NCBI GenBank assembly: GCA_023419055.1
Contig: JAEZYO010000064.1
Coordinates: 1-10,028 of the forward strand
From: Pseudomonadota bacterium
GTDB taxonomy: Bacteria > Myxococcota > Polyangia > Polyangiales > Polyangiaceae
Reading direction: 5' to 3'
DNA: 10,028 bases
The position numbers and the translations under genes were made by a program. How positions within the stretch are numbered: position 1 is the stretch's first letter; each line of letters opens with the position of its first letter. The notes under the pieces are model-generated. The model was not told the DNA's origin and did not search any database. It saw only the letters and a program-made list of their open reading frames with translations. Shown here in pieces: positions 1 through 6,859 of this stretch.

Positions 1-196
1 GATCTGGCCCTGGCGGTATATGGTCTACCTCCAGCAACCGGTCGTGAGCGGCCTCGCCAAGATCAAGGACACCGTGCTCTACGTGAGCAACGGCACCGGG
101 TACTGGGGGCCGCCGATGCGGCTCGCCGCTCCCGCCGAGATCACCCGCATCCGGCTCAACGCCGAGGGCGCGAGCACCCCGGCGAGGCTCACCTAA
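1..196 (+). CDS. Metallophosphoesterase, C-terminal fragment (5' end outside window)
   Basis: Reading from base 2 gives 64 codons ending in TAA at 194-196. The fragment starts [18 protein letters not shown] and contains the segment [20 protein letters not shown]. This matches the C-terminal end of the YkuE/YaeI-like calcineurin-type metallophosphoesterases, where a metal-binding GHTHGGQ motif normally sits immediately before the IWP segment and the chain ends with the [10 protein letters not shown] block followed by AEITRIRL. The catalytic core (DxH, GD, GNHD motifs) lies left of the window, so active-site integrity cannot be judged. Known relatives are membrane-linked or periplasmic phosphodiesterases, some acting on UDP-diacylglucosamine-like or other phospholipid substrates; the substrate here is unknown. 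The stop overlaps the stop of the opposing FAD gene within the bases CTAA at 193-196, so no terminator separates them. The family call is firm despite the truncation. Confidence 0.85.
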   Translation, partial: IWPWRYMVYLQQPVVSGLAKIKDTVLYVSNGTGYWGPPMRLAAPAEITRIRLNAEGASTPARLT

Positions 197-1788
197 CCCG
201 TCTGGGTGAGCGAGAGCGCCGCTTCCACCGCCTGCGCGACGCGGACCCCGTCGAGCGCCGCGCTGACGATGCCGCCCGCGTAGCCCGCGCCCTCACCCGT
301 CGGGTAGAGGCCGCCCAGGCTCGGCGATTCGAGCGTCTCGGCGTCGCGCGGGACGCGCACGGGCGAGCTCGTGCGCGACTCGACCCCGATCAACACGGCT
401 TCCTCCGACGCGTAGCCGCGCATCCGGCGCCCGAACTCGCCGAGCGCGCGGCGCAGCCGGGACGCGACGTCTAGCCCCGCCGCGTTCAGGACCTCGGCCA
501 CGTCAGCCCCCACGATGCCGGGGATGTAGCTCGTGTCGGGGACCGTGCTCGAAGCCCGACGCGCCAGGAAATCCGTCGCGCGGGTGGCAGGCGCGCGCAG
601 GCTCCCGCCGCCTGCGACGAAAGCCGCGCGTTCGATGCGCGACTGCAGCTCGATGCCCCCGAGCGGCCCGCTGAAGCCGAGCGCCGCGTAGTCTTGCGGC
701 TCGATCCCGACGACGAGGCCAGAGTTGGCGAACGGAGAGTCGCGCCGGGCGAGGCTCATGCCGTTCACGACGAGCTCCCCCGGCCGAGTGGACGCGGGGA
801 CCACCCAGCCCCCGGGGCACATGCAGAACGAAAACACTCCGCGAGCGTCAATCTCGTGCGCGAGGCGGTACGACGCGTTCGGCAGCTTCGGGTGGCCCGC
901 CGCGGCGCCGTACTGGATCCCGTTGATGAGCGGCTGCGGGTGCTCGATGCGGACCCCGAGCGCGAACGCCTTGGACTCGAGGGCGACGCCTGCTTCCGCG
1001 AGCATGACGTAGACGTCACGCGCCGAATGACCCGTGGCGAGCACCACCGCGCGACCCGCTATCTCGCTCCCGTCCGCGAGCCTGACGCCGGCCACGCGCG
1101 GCCCCGAGGGGCTCGGCTCCACCAGCAGGGACACGACGCGGGCGCCGAAGCGAAAGCGCTGCCCCACGGATTCGAGGCGCTCGCGGAGCGCAGTCACGAC
1201 CTTCGGCAGCCGGTTCGAGCCGATATGAGGTCGCGCGTCGGTCAGGATCGCGTCCGGCGCGCCGTGCGCCACCAAGACCTCGATCACGTCTCGCACGCTG
1301 CCCCGCTTGTGCGACCGTGTGTAGAGCTTGCCGTCGCTGTACGTCCCGGCGCCGCCCTCGCCGAAACAGTAGTTGCTGTCGCCGTCGACCACGCCGCGCG
1401 CGTTCAGGCCCTTGAGATCGTGCCGGCGAGGCTGAACGAGCTTCCCTCGATCGAGCACCACCGCGGCGCGCCCGCGCCGGGCAAGCTCGTACGCGCAGAA
1501 CAGGCCCGCCGGTCCGTCACCGACGACGATCACCTCGGGCTCGCCCCTCACCTCGCGCAGCGGAGCGCCGCCGAGCGCGGCTCGCTCCACCTTTTCGAAG
1601 CCGACCACGACGTGGAATCGGACACGCCCGCGCCGAGCGTCGATCGAGCGCTTGTACAGCACGACTTCGGGGAGCTCGCTCGCCTCGAGCCCGAGGGCGC
1701 GCGCGGCCTTCTTTCGGAGACTTGGCTCGTCATCCGGTTCGTCGAGCTCGAGATCGAGCGCGAGTTCTTCGGGCAAGGCACGCGGCAT
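193..1788 (-). CDS. FAD-dependent dehydrogenase (COG2509-type NAD(P)/FAD oxidoreductase)
   Basis: This 531-residue protein starts with ATG at 1788. Residues 1-80 form a small N-terminal domain typical of the COG2509 family. The Rossmann dinucleotide motif follows as VVGDGPAG (about 88-95), with the acidic residue at the end of the second strand in VLDRG (D113). Family hallmarks are all present: [19 protein letters not shown] (about 140-158), [21 protein letters not shown], and the closing FAD-binding segment [20 protein letters not shown] near the C-terminus. Length is normal for the family. The protein should be a soluble cytoplasmic flavoprotein; its physiological substrate is not known and I do not assign one. 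The ribosome site is weak: AAAAGGG lies about 13 nt upstream and GAAAG closer in. It is divergent from tpx across 97 bp, which hints at, but does not prove, a shared redox role. The gene is intact. Confidence 0.9.
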   Translation of the reverse strand: MPRALPEELALDLELDEPDDEPSLRKKAARALGLEASELPEVVLYKRSIDARRGRVRFHVVVGFEKVERAALGGAPLREVRGEPEVIVVGDGPAGLFCAYELARRGRAAVVLDRGKLVQPRRHDLKGLNARGVVDGDSNYCFGEGGAGTYSDGKLYTRSHKRGSVRDVIEVLVAHGAPDAILTDARPHIGSNRLPKVVTALRERLESVGQRFRFGARVVSLLVEPSPSGPRVAGVRLADGSEIAGRAVVLATGHSARDVYVMLAEAGVALESKAFALGVRIEHPQPLINGIQYGAAAGHPKLPNASYRLAHEIDARGVFSFCMCPGGWVVPASTRPGELVVNGMSLARRDSPFANSGLVVGIEPQDYAALGFSGPLGGIELQSRIERAAFVAGGGSLRAPATRATDFLARRASSTVPDTSYIPGIVGADVAEVLNAAGLDVASRLRRALGEFGRRMRGYASEEAVLIGVESRTSSPVRVPRDAETLESPSLGGLYPTGEGAGYAGGIVSAALDGVRVAQAVEAALSLTQTG

Positions 1789-1822
1789 CGCTTTCGTTTC
1801 CCTTTTCCTCGGATGCGCCGAG

Positions 1823-1841
1823 TGTCAAGGAACTCTTGACG
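1823..1841. promoter_or_regulatory. Inverted repeat with back-to-back -35-like hexamers (FAD gene / tpx divergent region)
   Basis: The 17-bp element GTCAAG-GAACT-CTTGAC at 1824-1840 is a perfect inverted repeat with 6-bp arms and a 5-nt centre. Read outward, each arm supplies a sigma-70-like -35 hexamer: TTGACA on the minus strand (1828 to 1823, toward the FAD gene) and TTGACG on the plus strand (1836-1841, toward tpx). No good -10 hexamer follows at 16-18 nt on either side; the minus-strand candidates are of the AAAGGG type. The element could therefore be an operator rather than a promoter core. The location, in the middle of a 97-bp divergent gap, is what makes a regulatory role plausible. 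Confidence 0.4.
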
Positions 1842-1871
1842 CCTATGGCTCGTACGCCCACCGTCCGCCGC

Positions 1872-1875
1872 GGAG
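1872..1875 (+). promoter_or_regulatory. Ribosome binding site of tpx
   Basis: GGAG lies 10 nt upstream of the ATG at 1886. The reading frame is open much further upstream (to about 1652), but that extension lies antisense to the FAD gene and is Ser/Arg-rich. This RBS, together with the normal Tpx N-terminus, fixes the start at 1886. Confidence 0.6.
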
Positions 1876-1885
1876 AAAACGACGA

Positions 1886-2401
1886 ATGACCGAACTTCGC
1901 AAAGAAAGAGTGACGTGGGGCAAGGGGCCGGTGGATCTCGCGGGTCCGGAGCTCAAAGTCGGCGACAAGGCGCCCTCGAGCTTCACGCTCAGCGCCAACG
2001 ACTTGTCGGACGTCGACGGGGCCTCGCTCGCCGGCAAGGCGCGCATCATCGCGGCCGTTCCCTCGCTCGATACGCCGGTGTGCGACCTCGAGATCAAGCG
2101 CTTCAACACCGAAGCTTCGAAGCTCCCCGGCGTGACCGTGTACGTGACCTCGATGGACCTGCCCTTCGCGCAGAAGCGTTGGTGCGGCGCCTCGGGCAGC
2201 GAGAACGTGCAAACGCTCTCCGACTACAAGCACCGGAGCTTCGGCGAGGCCTACGGCGTGCTCGCGCCGTCCAAGGGCCTGTTCGCGCGCGCGGTGTTCG
2301 TGATCGGCAAGGACGACGTGATCAAGCACGTCGAGTACGTGGCGTCGGTCGGCACGGAGCCGAACTACGACGCCGCGCTCGCCGCCGCGAAGAGCCTCTG
2401 A
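1886..2401 (+). CDS. tpx: Thiol peroxidase Tpx (atypical 2-Cys peroxiredoxin)
   Basis: This 171-residue protein, close to the usual length of about 165-170 for bacterial Tpx, reduces hydrogen peroxide and alkyl hydroperoxides using thioredoxin. The peroxidatic cysteine is C66 in VPSLDTPVCD, with the conserved T63 three residues before it. The resolving cysteine is C100 in DLPFAQKRWCG, matching the C61/C95 arrangement of E. coli Tpx. The N-terminal segment GPELKVGDKAPSF-like and the C-terminal VGTEPNYDAALAAAK also fit the family. No signal peptide is seen, so it should be cytoplasmic. The start is ATG at 1886, chosen over the longer open frame because of the GGAG site and because family homology begins here. 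It is divergent from the FAD-dependent dehydrogenase. Its stop lies 7 bp from the stop of the opposing propeller gene, leaving no room for a clear terminator. All key residues are intact. Confidence 0.96.
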   Translation: MTELRKERVTWGKGPVDLAGPELKVGDKAPSSFTLSANDLSDVDGASLAGKARIIAAVPSLDTPVCDLEIKRFNTEASKLPGVTVYVTSMDLPFAQKRWCGASGSENVQTLSDYKHRSFGEAYGVLAPSKGLFARAVFVIGKDDVIKHVEYVASVGTEPNYDAALAAAKSL

Positions 2402-2408
2402 GCCTTTC

Positions 2409-4211
2409 CTAAGGAGCTTTCGGCGTCCCGTACATCACGCACACCCGAGCGTCGGTTCCGGGTGCGGTCGGGACGCCGAAAGCGAGGTCCTGATGACCGT
2501 CGCCGTTGACGTCGCCCACTGGCGCGAGTGACTCGATCGGACCTCCTGCTCCGCTGACGATGAATCCGTCCGCGTTCGGCAAGTCCGTGATGTCGAAGCT
2601 GCCGTCCTTCTCGAGGGAGCCGCCGAACACGACGTAGACCGTCTCGCCGTCGCTAAAAAGCGCTTCGGAGGCGGCGTCACCGGTGAGATCCGCGACGGCT
2701 GTGAGGAGAGTGGTTCCGGCGAAACCCTCGACCAAGAGCCCCGCGATCAGGTCCTCGACCGGGCCGAAGACGACCTTGCAGTTCTGAAGTCCGTTGCAGA
2801 AGAGGACGTCGTTTTCCCCGTCGCCGTCGATATCACCCGCGCCGGCGACCGAAGCGTTGCTGCCGGTGTTGCGAGCGAGCTTGAAACCATCGGTCCCTTC
2901 GGCGAAGGACGCTCCCAGATCCGCGGGAAACGCGCCGATCGGACCCTTGACCACGGCCAGCACGCTGTCCGAGACCAGCACCAGATCGTTGTCTCCGTCA
3001 CCGGTGACGTCACCCACGGACGCGACGGCTTGGGTGAAATAGTCATTCGCCGTAGCGCCGTCGACGTGGCCGAGCGCAACGTCCGAGAGCGAGTCGGAGA
3101 GCTCGCTCGCGCCGCTCACCGCGTAGTAGCGGCCCTTGTACGTCGAAGACGCGAAGTCGACGACCACGACCGGATCGGGAATGCCGTCGCCGTCGAGATC
3201 GAATCCGCCCGCCAGGACCTTGCTCGCGGCGTCGGCGTTCGCGCCCGAAAACTCGAGCGCGTCCGCCTCACCGGCGGACACCTGCGCAGGCGGTGATGCC
3301 AGGCCGCGAATCGCATAGACGATCCCGTCCGCCGAGTTCGCGCCGGGCGCGCCGGCCACGAAATCGGGCAAACCGTCGTCGTTCATGTCGCCCGCGCCGC
3401 TCACCGCGGCGCCGAGGTTCGACCCAGCTTCACCGTCGATCACGAAATAGCGAGCCTCGTCGCTCTCCGGCGTCAGCGCTTCGAGAGCGAAGCTCTCCCC
3501 CGCGGGGGCACCGCGCACGACGTAGAGGCGCCCGGCGTCACTGTTCGCGTTGGGTGCACCGATGGCAAAGTCGTCGTAGCCGTCGCCGTCGCCGTCGCCG
3601 ACACCGGCGATCGCGCTCCCCACGCCGTCTGCGCCTGCGGCGTCGACGCAGAACCCCCCGACGCCGTCAGCGAGCGCCGCGACGTCCGCCTCGCGCGGCT
3701 GAACGTAGATCGTCACCTGGCCCTCGGCGGTGTTACCCGCGCTGTCGGACACCTCGTACGTGGCGCGAAAGGCGCCGAAGAACTCGGGCACCGGGACGAA
3801 GGAGAAAGAGCCGTCGGGTTCGATCTCGAACTCGGGCGCGTAGCTGCTCGGTGCGCCGCTCGGTGACGGCGTGAGATCCGTCACCGTGAGCTCCTCGCCG
3901 CTGTCGTTCGAGAGCACGCCCTGACTCGCGATGCGGCTGAGCTCGTTGCCCTGAACCAGGACGTAGACGTCGTCCTCGACGACGGGCGCGGTGTTGGTTC
4001 CACCTTCGCCCCCCTGTCCACCGGCGTTATGCTCGCCGCCTTGACTCGGAGCGCCCCCTTCATCGGTCCCCCCGGTGCTGCCGCCGCTACCCGAAGTCCC
4101 GCCGGAGCCACCGCTACCCGGCGGCTCGTCGAGCGTCTCGAACGAAGGGAGCAGGCACCCGACCGCGAGCGCGAGCCGCGCCGCGAGCAACGTCAGGCGT
4201 AGGGGCCTCAC
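2409..4211 (-). CDS. FG-GAP repeat probable lipoprotein with cadherin-like domain (seven-bladed propeller)
   Basis: The protein has 600 residues from a GTG start at 4211. The start is chosen because it overlaps the previous stop as GTGA, has GGGGAGG 5 nt upstream, and begins directly with a secretion signal. The frame is open to 4433, but the extra stretch is Arg-rich shadow of the preceding gene. Residues 1-18 form the signal, with LAVG-C19 as a reasonable but non-ideal lipobox. A Gly/Ser-rich linker spans about 30-73. A cadherin-like/VCBS-type Ig domain spans about 75-172 (APVVEDDVY, GVLSNDSG, PDGSFSFVP, TYEVSDSAGN). An integrin-alpha-like FG-GAP propeller fills about 177-600. Seven Asp-rich calcium loops sit near residues 206, 275, 338, 401, 460, 508 and 567; the sixth (ADLTGDAASEA) is degenerate. 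It is predicted to be exported and lipid-anchored. Ligand and partner are unknown, but the coupled kinase operon suggests an envelope role. Confidence 0.88.
   Translation of the reverse strand: MRPLRLTLLAARLALAVGCLLPSFETLDEPPGSGGSGGTSGSGGSTGGTDEGGAPSQGGEHNAGGQGGEGGTNTAPVVEDDVYVLVQGNELSRIASQGVLSNDSGEELTVTDLTPSPSGAPSSYAPEFEIEPDGSFSFVPVPEFFGAFRATYEVSDSAGNTAEGQVTIYVQPREADVAALADGVGGFCVDAAGADGVGSAIAGVGDGDGDGYDDFAIGAPNANSDAGRLYVVRGAPAGESFALEALTPESDEARYFVIDGEAGSNLGAAVSGAGDMNDDGLPDFVAGAPGANSADGIVYAIRGLASPPAQVSAGEADALEFSGANADAASKVLAGGFDLDGDGIPDPVVVVDFASSTYKGRYYAVSGASELSDSLSDVALGHVDGATANDYFTQAVASVGDVTGDGDNDLVLVSDSVLAVVKGPIGAFPADLGASFAEGTDGFKLARNTGSNASVAGAGDIDGDGENDVLFCNGLQNCKVVFGPVEDLIAGLLVEGFAGTTLLTAVADLTGDAASEALFSDGETVYVVFGGSLEKDGSFDITDLPNADGFIVSGAGGPIESLAPVGDVNGDGHQDLAFGVPTAPGTDARVCVMYGTPKAP
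2487..3596 (-). repeat. Seven FG-GAP calcium-loop repeats (propeller blades)
   Basis: Seven copies of a GD(V/I/M)xGDGxxD-type loop occur at intervals of about 48-69 residues: GDGDGDGYDDFAIG, GDMNDDGLPDFVAG, FDLDGDGIPDPVVV, GDVTGDGDNDLVLV, GDIDGDGENDVLFC, ADLTGDAASEALFS and GDVNGDGHQDLAFG. Seven is the number expected for a closed integrin-alpha-like propeller. The sixth copy lacks several of the Asp ligands and probably does not bind calcium well. Confidence 0.85.
3579..3602. repeat. Hexanucleotide tract GCCGTC x3 plus one variant
   Basis: GCCGTC is repeated three times perfectly from 3579 to 3596, followed by GCCGAC. On the coding strand it encodes the first calcium loop (GDGDGDGYDD) of the propeller. 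The loop has normal length, so no unit appears to have been gained or lost relative to other FG-GAP loops. Confidence 0.7.
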
Positions 4212-5227
4212 TGGAACCTCCCCGTGATGCCGACTTGCTGGCCGTTGAAGAAGGCTCCCACCCTGGCCTGCTCCCGTGACGGCTCGTCGGACGCGGCGGT
4301 GAAGTAGAGAACCGCTCCTGCTCCGACCAGCACCGCGCCGCCGATCAAGCCGATCGACGAGATGGTGCGGCTCGTATCGTAGCTGTCGACGTCGTCCGCG
4401 AGCTCCGGGCCGCACTGTCGGTCGGCGTTGCACTTGTCGTCGAGGTCGCCTTTGTCTCCCATGGCGATGATGCCGAAGGTCGCGCCTACGGCGAGGCCGA
4501 CCCCGCCCAAACCCAGGGCGACGTAGGAGAGCGTTCGTTGGCCCGAGCCGGGGCTCACGTCAGCGGAGACGGCGGGCGGCAAATTGACGGGGTTTTCGGT
4601 CTCTGAAGTCGGTTCGGGCGCGACAGCGCCCGGAGTCGCGTCGACGGGCTTGAAGACGAGCTTCACGTCCTGCACCTGTCGTTCCGCGACCTGGACCGTC
4701 GCGTCCACGACGTCCTCACCGCGCACGCCCTTCACGCTGAGCGTGCCGGGATCGACCGGTGTGTTCACGCCGACCAGCGCCGACTTCAAGACCTTGCCGT
4801 TCAGGGTCACGAAGACGTCGCCCACGTCGGCGCCCTCGATCAGCACGCGAACCTGCGGCAGCCGGGCCAGGAGATCCTTGCGCTCGGCGGCGGCCTCTTC
4901 CTTGGCTTTGGTGTGCTCGGGTGGAGCATTCTCTGCGAGAGGGGTGCGCTCGATCTCGAGGTAGCGCTCGGAGGCCTCGACCCAGCGCCCGAGCTTGACC
5001 AAGCTTCGCGCGCTCCAGATCCCGACCGTGGGCACGGACACGAGTTGATAGGCGCGATTGAAGCGGTCGTACGCGGCCGAGTAGTTCTCGGCCTCGTAGG
5101 CCTCGCTGCCCTGGGTCGCGAGCTGGCGCGCCGCGCTGCGGGTCGCGTCGTCGATCTCTTGGGCGTGGACGTGCGTGGTTAGCGCCGCGATCAACAAGGT
5201 CGCGGTAAGAAAAGCTCGTGTCAGCAC
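4208..5227 (-). CDS. Exported TPR-like protein with two C-terminal membrane segments
   Basis: This 339-residue protein starts with GTG at 5227, 3 nt after the kinase stop. Residues 1-22 form a signal peptide ending HVHA before QEIDD. Residues about 28-123 are helical and TPR-like: AYEAENYSAAYDRFNRAYQL, then a SARSLVKLGRWVEASERYLEI repeat, then a charged KAKEEAAAERKDLLARL helix. Residues about 125-192 look like a small all-beta PEGA-like domain (VRVLIEGADVGDVFVTLNG). A Pro/Glu/Thr-rich linker leads to hydrophobic segments at about 233-256 and 288-311, joined by an acidic loop with C266 and C272. This layout is common in myxobacterial TPR proteins of unknown function. I infer an envelope adaptor working with the kinase and the propeller lipoprotein, because it is coupled to both. 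No enzymatic motif is seen. The family label is moderately sure; the role is not. Confidence 0.8.
   Translation of the reverse strand: MLTRAFLTATLLIAALTTHVHAQEIDDATRSAARQLATQGSEAYEAENYSAAYDRFNRAYQLVSVPTVGIWSARSLVKLGRWVEASERYLEIERTPLAENAPPEHTKAKEEAAAERKDLLARLPQVRVLIEGADVGDVFVTLNGKVLKSALVGVNTPVDPGTLSVKGVRGEDVVDATVQVAERQVQDVKLVFKPVDATPGAVAPEPTSETENPVNLPPAVSADVSPGSGQRTLSYVALGLGGVGLAVGATFGIIAMGDKGDLDDKCNADRQCGPELADDVDSYDTSRTISSIGLIGGAVLVGAGAVLYFTAASDEPSREQARVGAFFNGQQVGITGRFQ
4217..4223 (-). promoter_or_regulatory. Strong ribosome binding site deciding the GTG start at 4211
   Basis: On the minus strand GGGGAGG is followed by TTCCA and then GTG. It is the best Shine-Dalgarno match in the window. 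It lies inside the last codons of the TPR-like gene, whose TGA overlaps the GTG (GTGA), so the two genes are probably translationally coupled. Confidence 0.8.
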
Positions 5228-5230
5228 TGC

Positions 5231-6712
5231 TCAGAACTCCCAGTTCTTGGGGGGCTGCTTTTCTGGCCCCTTCGGAGGCGCGGTCCTCGGTGCATTCGGG
5301 GCAGCCACTTTAGCGCCAGTCTTGACCGGCTCACGAGCAGGTTTCTCGATGGCGGGCTCCACCGCATTGGCGCTCGCGCTGGGGGCGGCGCTCGCGCTCG
5401 GGGACAGCGCGGGCGGCGCCTCGGCTGGCGTCGCTTTTGCCGGCGCAGCGACCGTTGGCGGGATCACCGGCGCTGGATGAGCAGCAGGTGCCGCCTCGGG
5501 CGGAGGAGCAATGGCGGCAGCCGCGGAGGTGTCCTCTTTGACGTCGCGGAACGCCGCCGCGCCGCCGATCGCGACGAACCCGACGACCCCGACCACGATC
5601 AGCGCCGCCAGACCCGCGAGCGCCAGCATGGCGGTTCTCGAGCCGTTCGAGCGGACCGAGACGGGTCCAGGACCCGAGGCCACGACCGCTCTCGCTCCGG
5701 TCGTCAGCTGAAGCTCGTCGGATGCCGGAGGCTGGAACGGCACGGGGGAAATGGCACGGGCCGCCGGCAACGACCCGACCTGCGGTGGACGGCTGTTACC
5801 GAACGCTGGAGCGCCCGAAACGATCGAAGGTCGGCCGGCTCCGCCGGAAGCGAGCCGAGCGAGCTCCTCCGCCATTTCCTTGGCGCTCTGGAAGCGCCGA
5901 TTCCGGTCGCGCTGCGTCCCGCGCACGAACCACTCGTCGAAGCCCGCCGGAACCGGAGCGACACGCGAGGGTAGCGGCACCGGGTTCGTGCAGATCGCGA
6001 TCACGAGCTCACCGAAGGAGTCGCCGGTGAACGGACGGCGTCCCGTCATGATCTCGAAGCCGATGACGGCGATGGCCCAGAGGTCCGCGCGATGGTCGAC
6101 CTCCTTCGCCTGCGTCTGCTCCGGGCTCATGTAGTACGGCGTGCCGATCATCATGCCCGTCTGAGTCTTGCCACCCGACGCGCCGAGCTCCTTGTTCGTG
6201 ACCTTCGCGACGCCGAAGTCGAGCACCTTCGCGAACTCCGGCTCGTCACGACAAATGAAGACGTTGTCGGGCTTGAGGTCGCGATGAACGATGCCCGCGT
6301 CGTGCGCCTTGCCGATCGCGCGCAGCACCTCGGAGAGGAAACGGAAGGCCTCTTCGGGGGGTAGACGGCCGAGGCGGGCGACGCGATCGCTCAGCGCCTC
6401 GCCGTTCAACATCTCCATGGCGATGAAGGCCGTGCCCGTCCCTTCATCAACGCCATAATCAAAAATTTGAACCACGTGCGGACTGCGCAGCGCGGCGCAG
6501 GCCTGCGCCTCTCGCAAGAAGCGCGCGAGCATCTGCTCGTTGTTCGCGATCGCGGGGTCGAGCATCTTGATCGCGACGGGTGAGCGCAGCTGCAGGTGCT
6601 CGGCCTTCCACACGGAGCCCATGCCGCCTTGACCCAACATCGAGTCGAGCCGGTAACGGCTCATGAAGACGGTGCCGGCTCCCCACTTCTTACTGGGTTG
6701 CTGCTCACTCAT
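5231..6712 (-). CDS. Transmembrane Hanks-type serine/threonine protein kinase
   Basis: The protein has 493 residues with an ATG start at 6712; GGAG lies 9 nt upstream. The kinase domain spans about 20-288, with all catalytic elements present: glycine loop LGQGGMGSVW (26-35), VAIK with K49, a helix-C glutamate probably E68, HRDLKPDN with D145, DFG with D165, and GTPYYMSPE (190-198). It should phosphorylate proteins on Ser/Thr and is expected to be active. A juxtamembrane Pro/Ser-rich linker (about 290-358) leads to one membrane helix at about 361-383. An Ala/Pro-rich tail of about 110 residues follows with no recognisable sensor domain (no PASTA, TPR or propeller), ending KNWEF. The kinase domain is cytoplasmic and the tail periplasmic. 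It is first in a three-gene operon with a TPR-like protein and a propeller lipoprotein, which may supply the missing sensing part. A run of A/T-ending codons at residues 81-90 is out of keeping with the gene. Confidence 0.97.
   Translation of the reverse strand: MSEQQPSKKWGAGTVFMSRYRLDSMLGQGGMGSVWKAEHLQLRSPVAIKMLDPAIANNEQMLARFLREAQACAALRSPHVVQIFDYGVDEGTGTAFIAMEMLNGEALSDRVARLGRLPPEEAFRFLSEVLRAIGKAHDAGIVHRDLKPDNVFICRDEPEFAKVLDFGVAKVTNKELGASGGKTQTGMMIGTPYYMSPEQTQAKEVDHRADLWAIAVIGFEIMTGRRPFTGDSFGELVIAICTNPVPLPSRVAPVPAGFDEWFVRGTQRDRNRRFQSAKEMAEELARLASGGAGRPSIVSGAPAFGNSRPPQVGSLPAARAISPVPFQPPASDELQLTTGARAVVASGPGPVSVRSNGSRTAMLALAGLAALIVVGVVGFVAIGGAAAFRDVKEDTSAAAAIAPPPEAAPAAHPAPVIPPTVAAPAKATPAEAPPALSPSASAAPSASANAVEPAIEKPAREPVKTGAKVAAPNAPRTAPPKGPEKQPPKNWEF
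5233..5247 (-). promoter_or_regulatory. Inverted repeat holding the ribosome binding site of the TPR-like gene
   Basis: The sequence AGAACT-GGG-AGTTCT on the minus strand is a perfect 6-bp-arm inverted repeat. It covers the last kinase codons and touches the kinase stop. The only Shine-Dalgarno-like motif for the downstream GTG, GGGAG at 5237-5241 (9 nt from the start), lies in its loop and 3' arm. Ribosomes finishing the kinase would melt the hairpin, consistent with translational coupling. The fold is inferred; the repeat is seen. Confidence 0.5.
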
Positions 6713-6859
6713 CGGGACGCGCTCCGAGCGGGTACATAGAGCTTCTGATGCTATCGCGTCTCTCTTCAGGCCGGCAAGCCGAGTCGTGACCGAATCTCAC
6801 GAGGCGTCCGCGCTCGGGCTCACCATGCGCGGCCCACGTTTCCCTACACGGAGCACACG
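6713..6859 (-). promoter_or_regulatory. Intergenic region upstream of the kinase operon (promoter expected, not identified)
   Basis: This is the only sizeable gap upstream of the kinase, so the operon promoter should lie here. The best pair I can find on the minus strand is TTGCCG with GATAGC about 16 nt downstream, and a TATGTA lies closer to the start; none is convincing. Apart from the kinase RBS (GGAG at 6722-6725) and a 9-bp tandem repeat near its upstream end, I see no clear operator or riboswitch. Confidence 0.3.

Noticed and set aside
694..1839. 381-codon plus-strand open frame opposite the FAD dehydrogenase
   Set aside because: It is antisense to an intact gene with all family motifs, has an Arg/His-rich composition and no recognisable domain.
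1730..2329. 199-codon minus-strand frame opposite tpx
   Set aside because: It is the shadow of tpx, which has clear catalytic motifs and a ribosome site.
2402..2425. Bidirectional terminator between tpx and the propeller gene
   Set aside because: Only a 9-bp near-palindrome (TCCTAAGGA) is present in a 7-bp gap, with no stable stem and no T-run.
3293..3874. Extremely Arg-rich 193-codon plus-strand frame
   Set aside because: The Arg/Ser runs are the complement-strand reading of Asp/Gly/Ala codons in the propeller gene. It is not a nucleic-acid-binding protein.
4212..4433. N-terminal extension of the propeller gene to an ATG at 4433
   Set aside because: The extra 74 residues are basic, lie inside the TPR-like gene and would bury the signal peptide. 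The GTG at 4211 has a strong RBS and a GTGA overlap.
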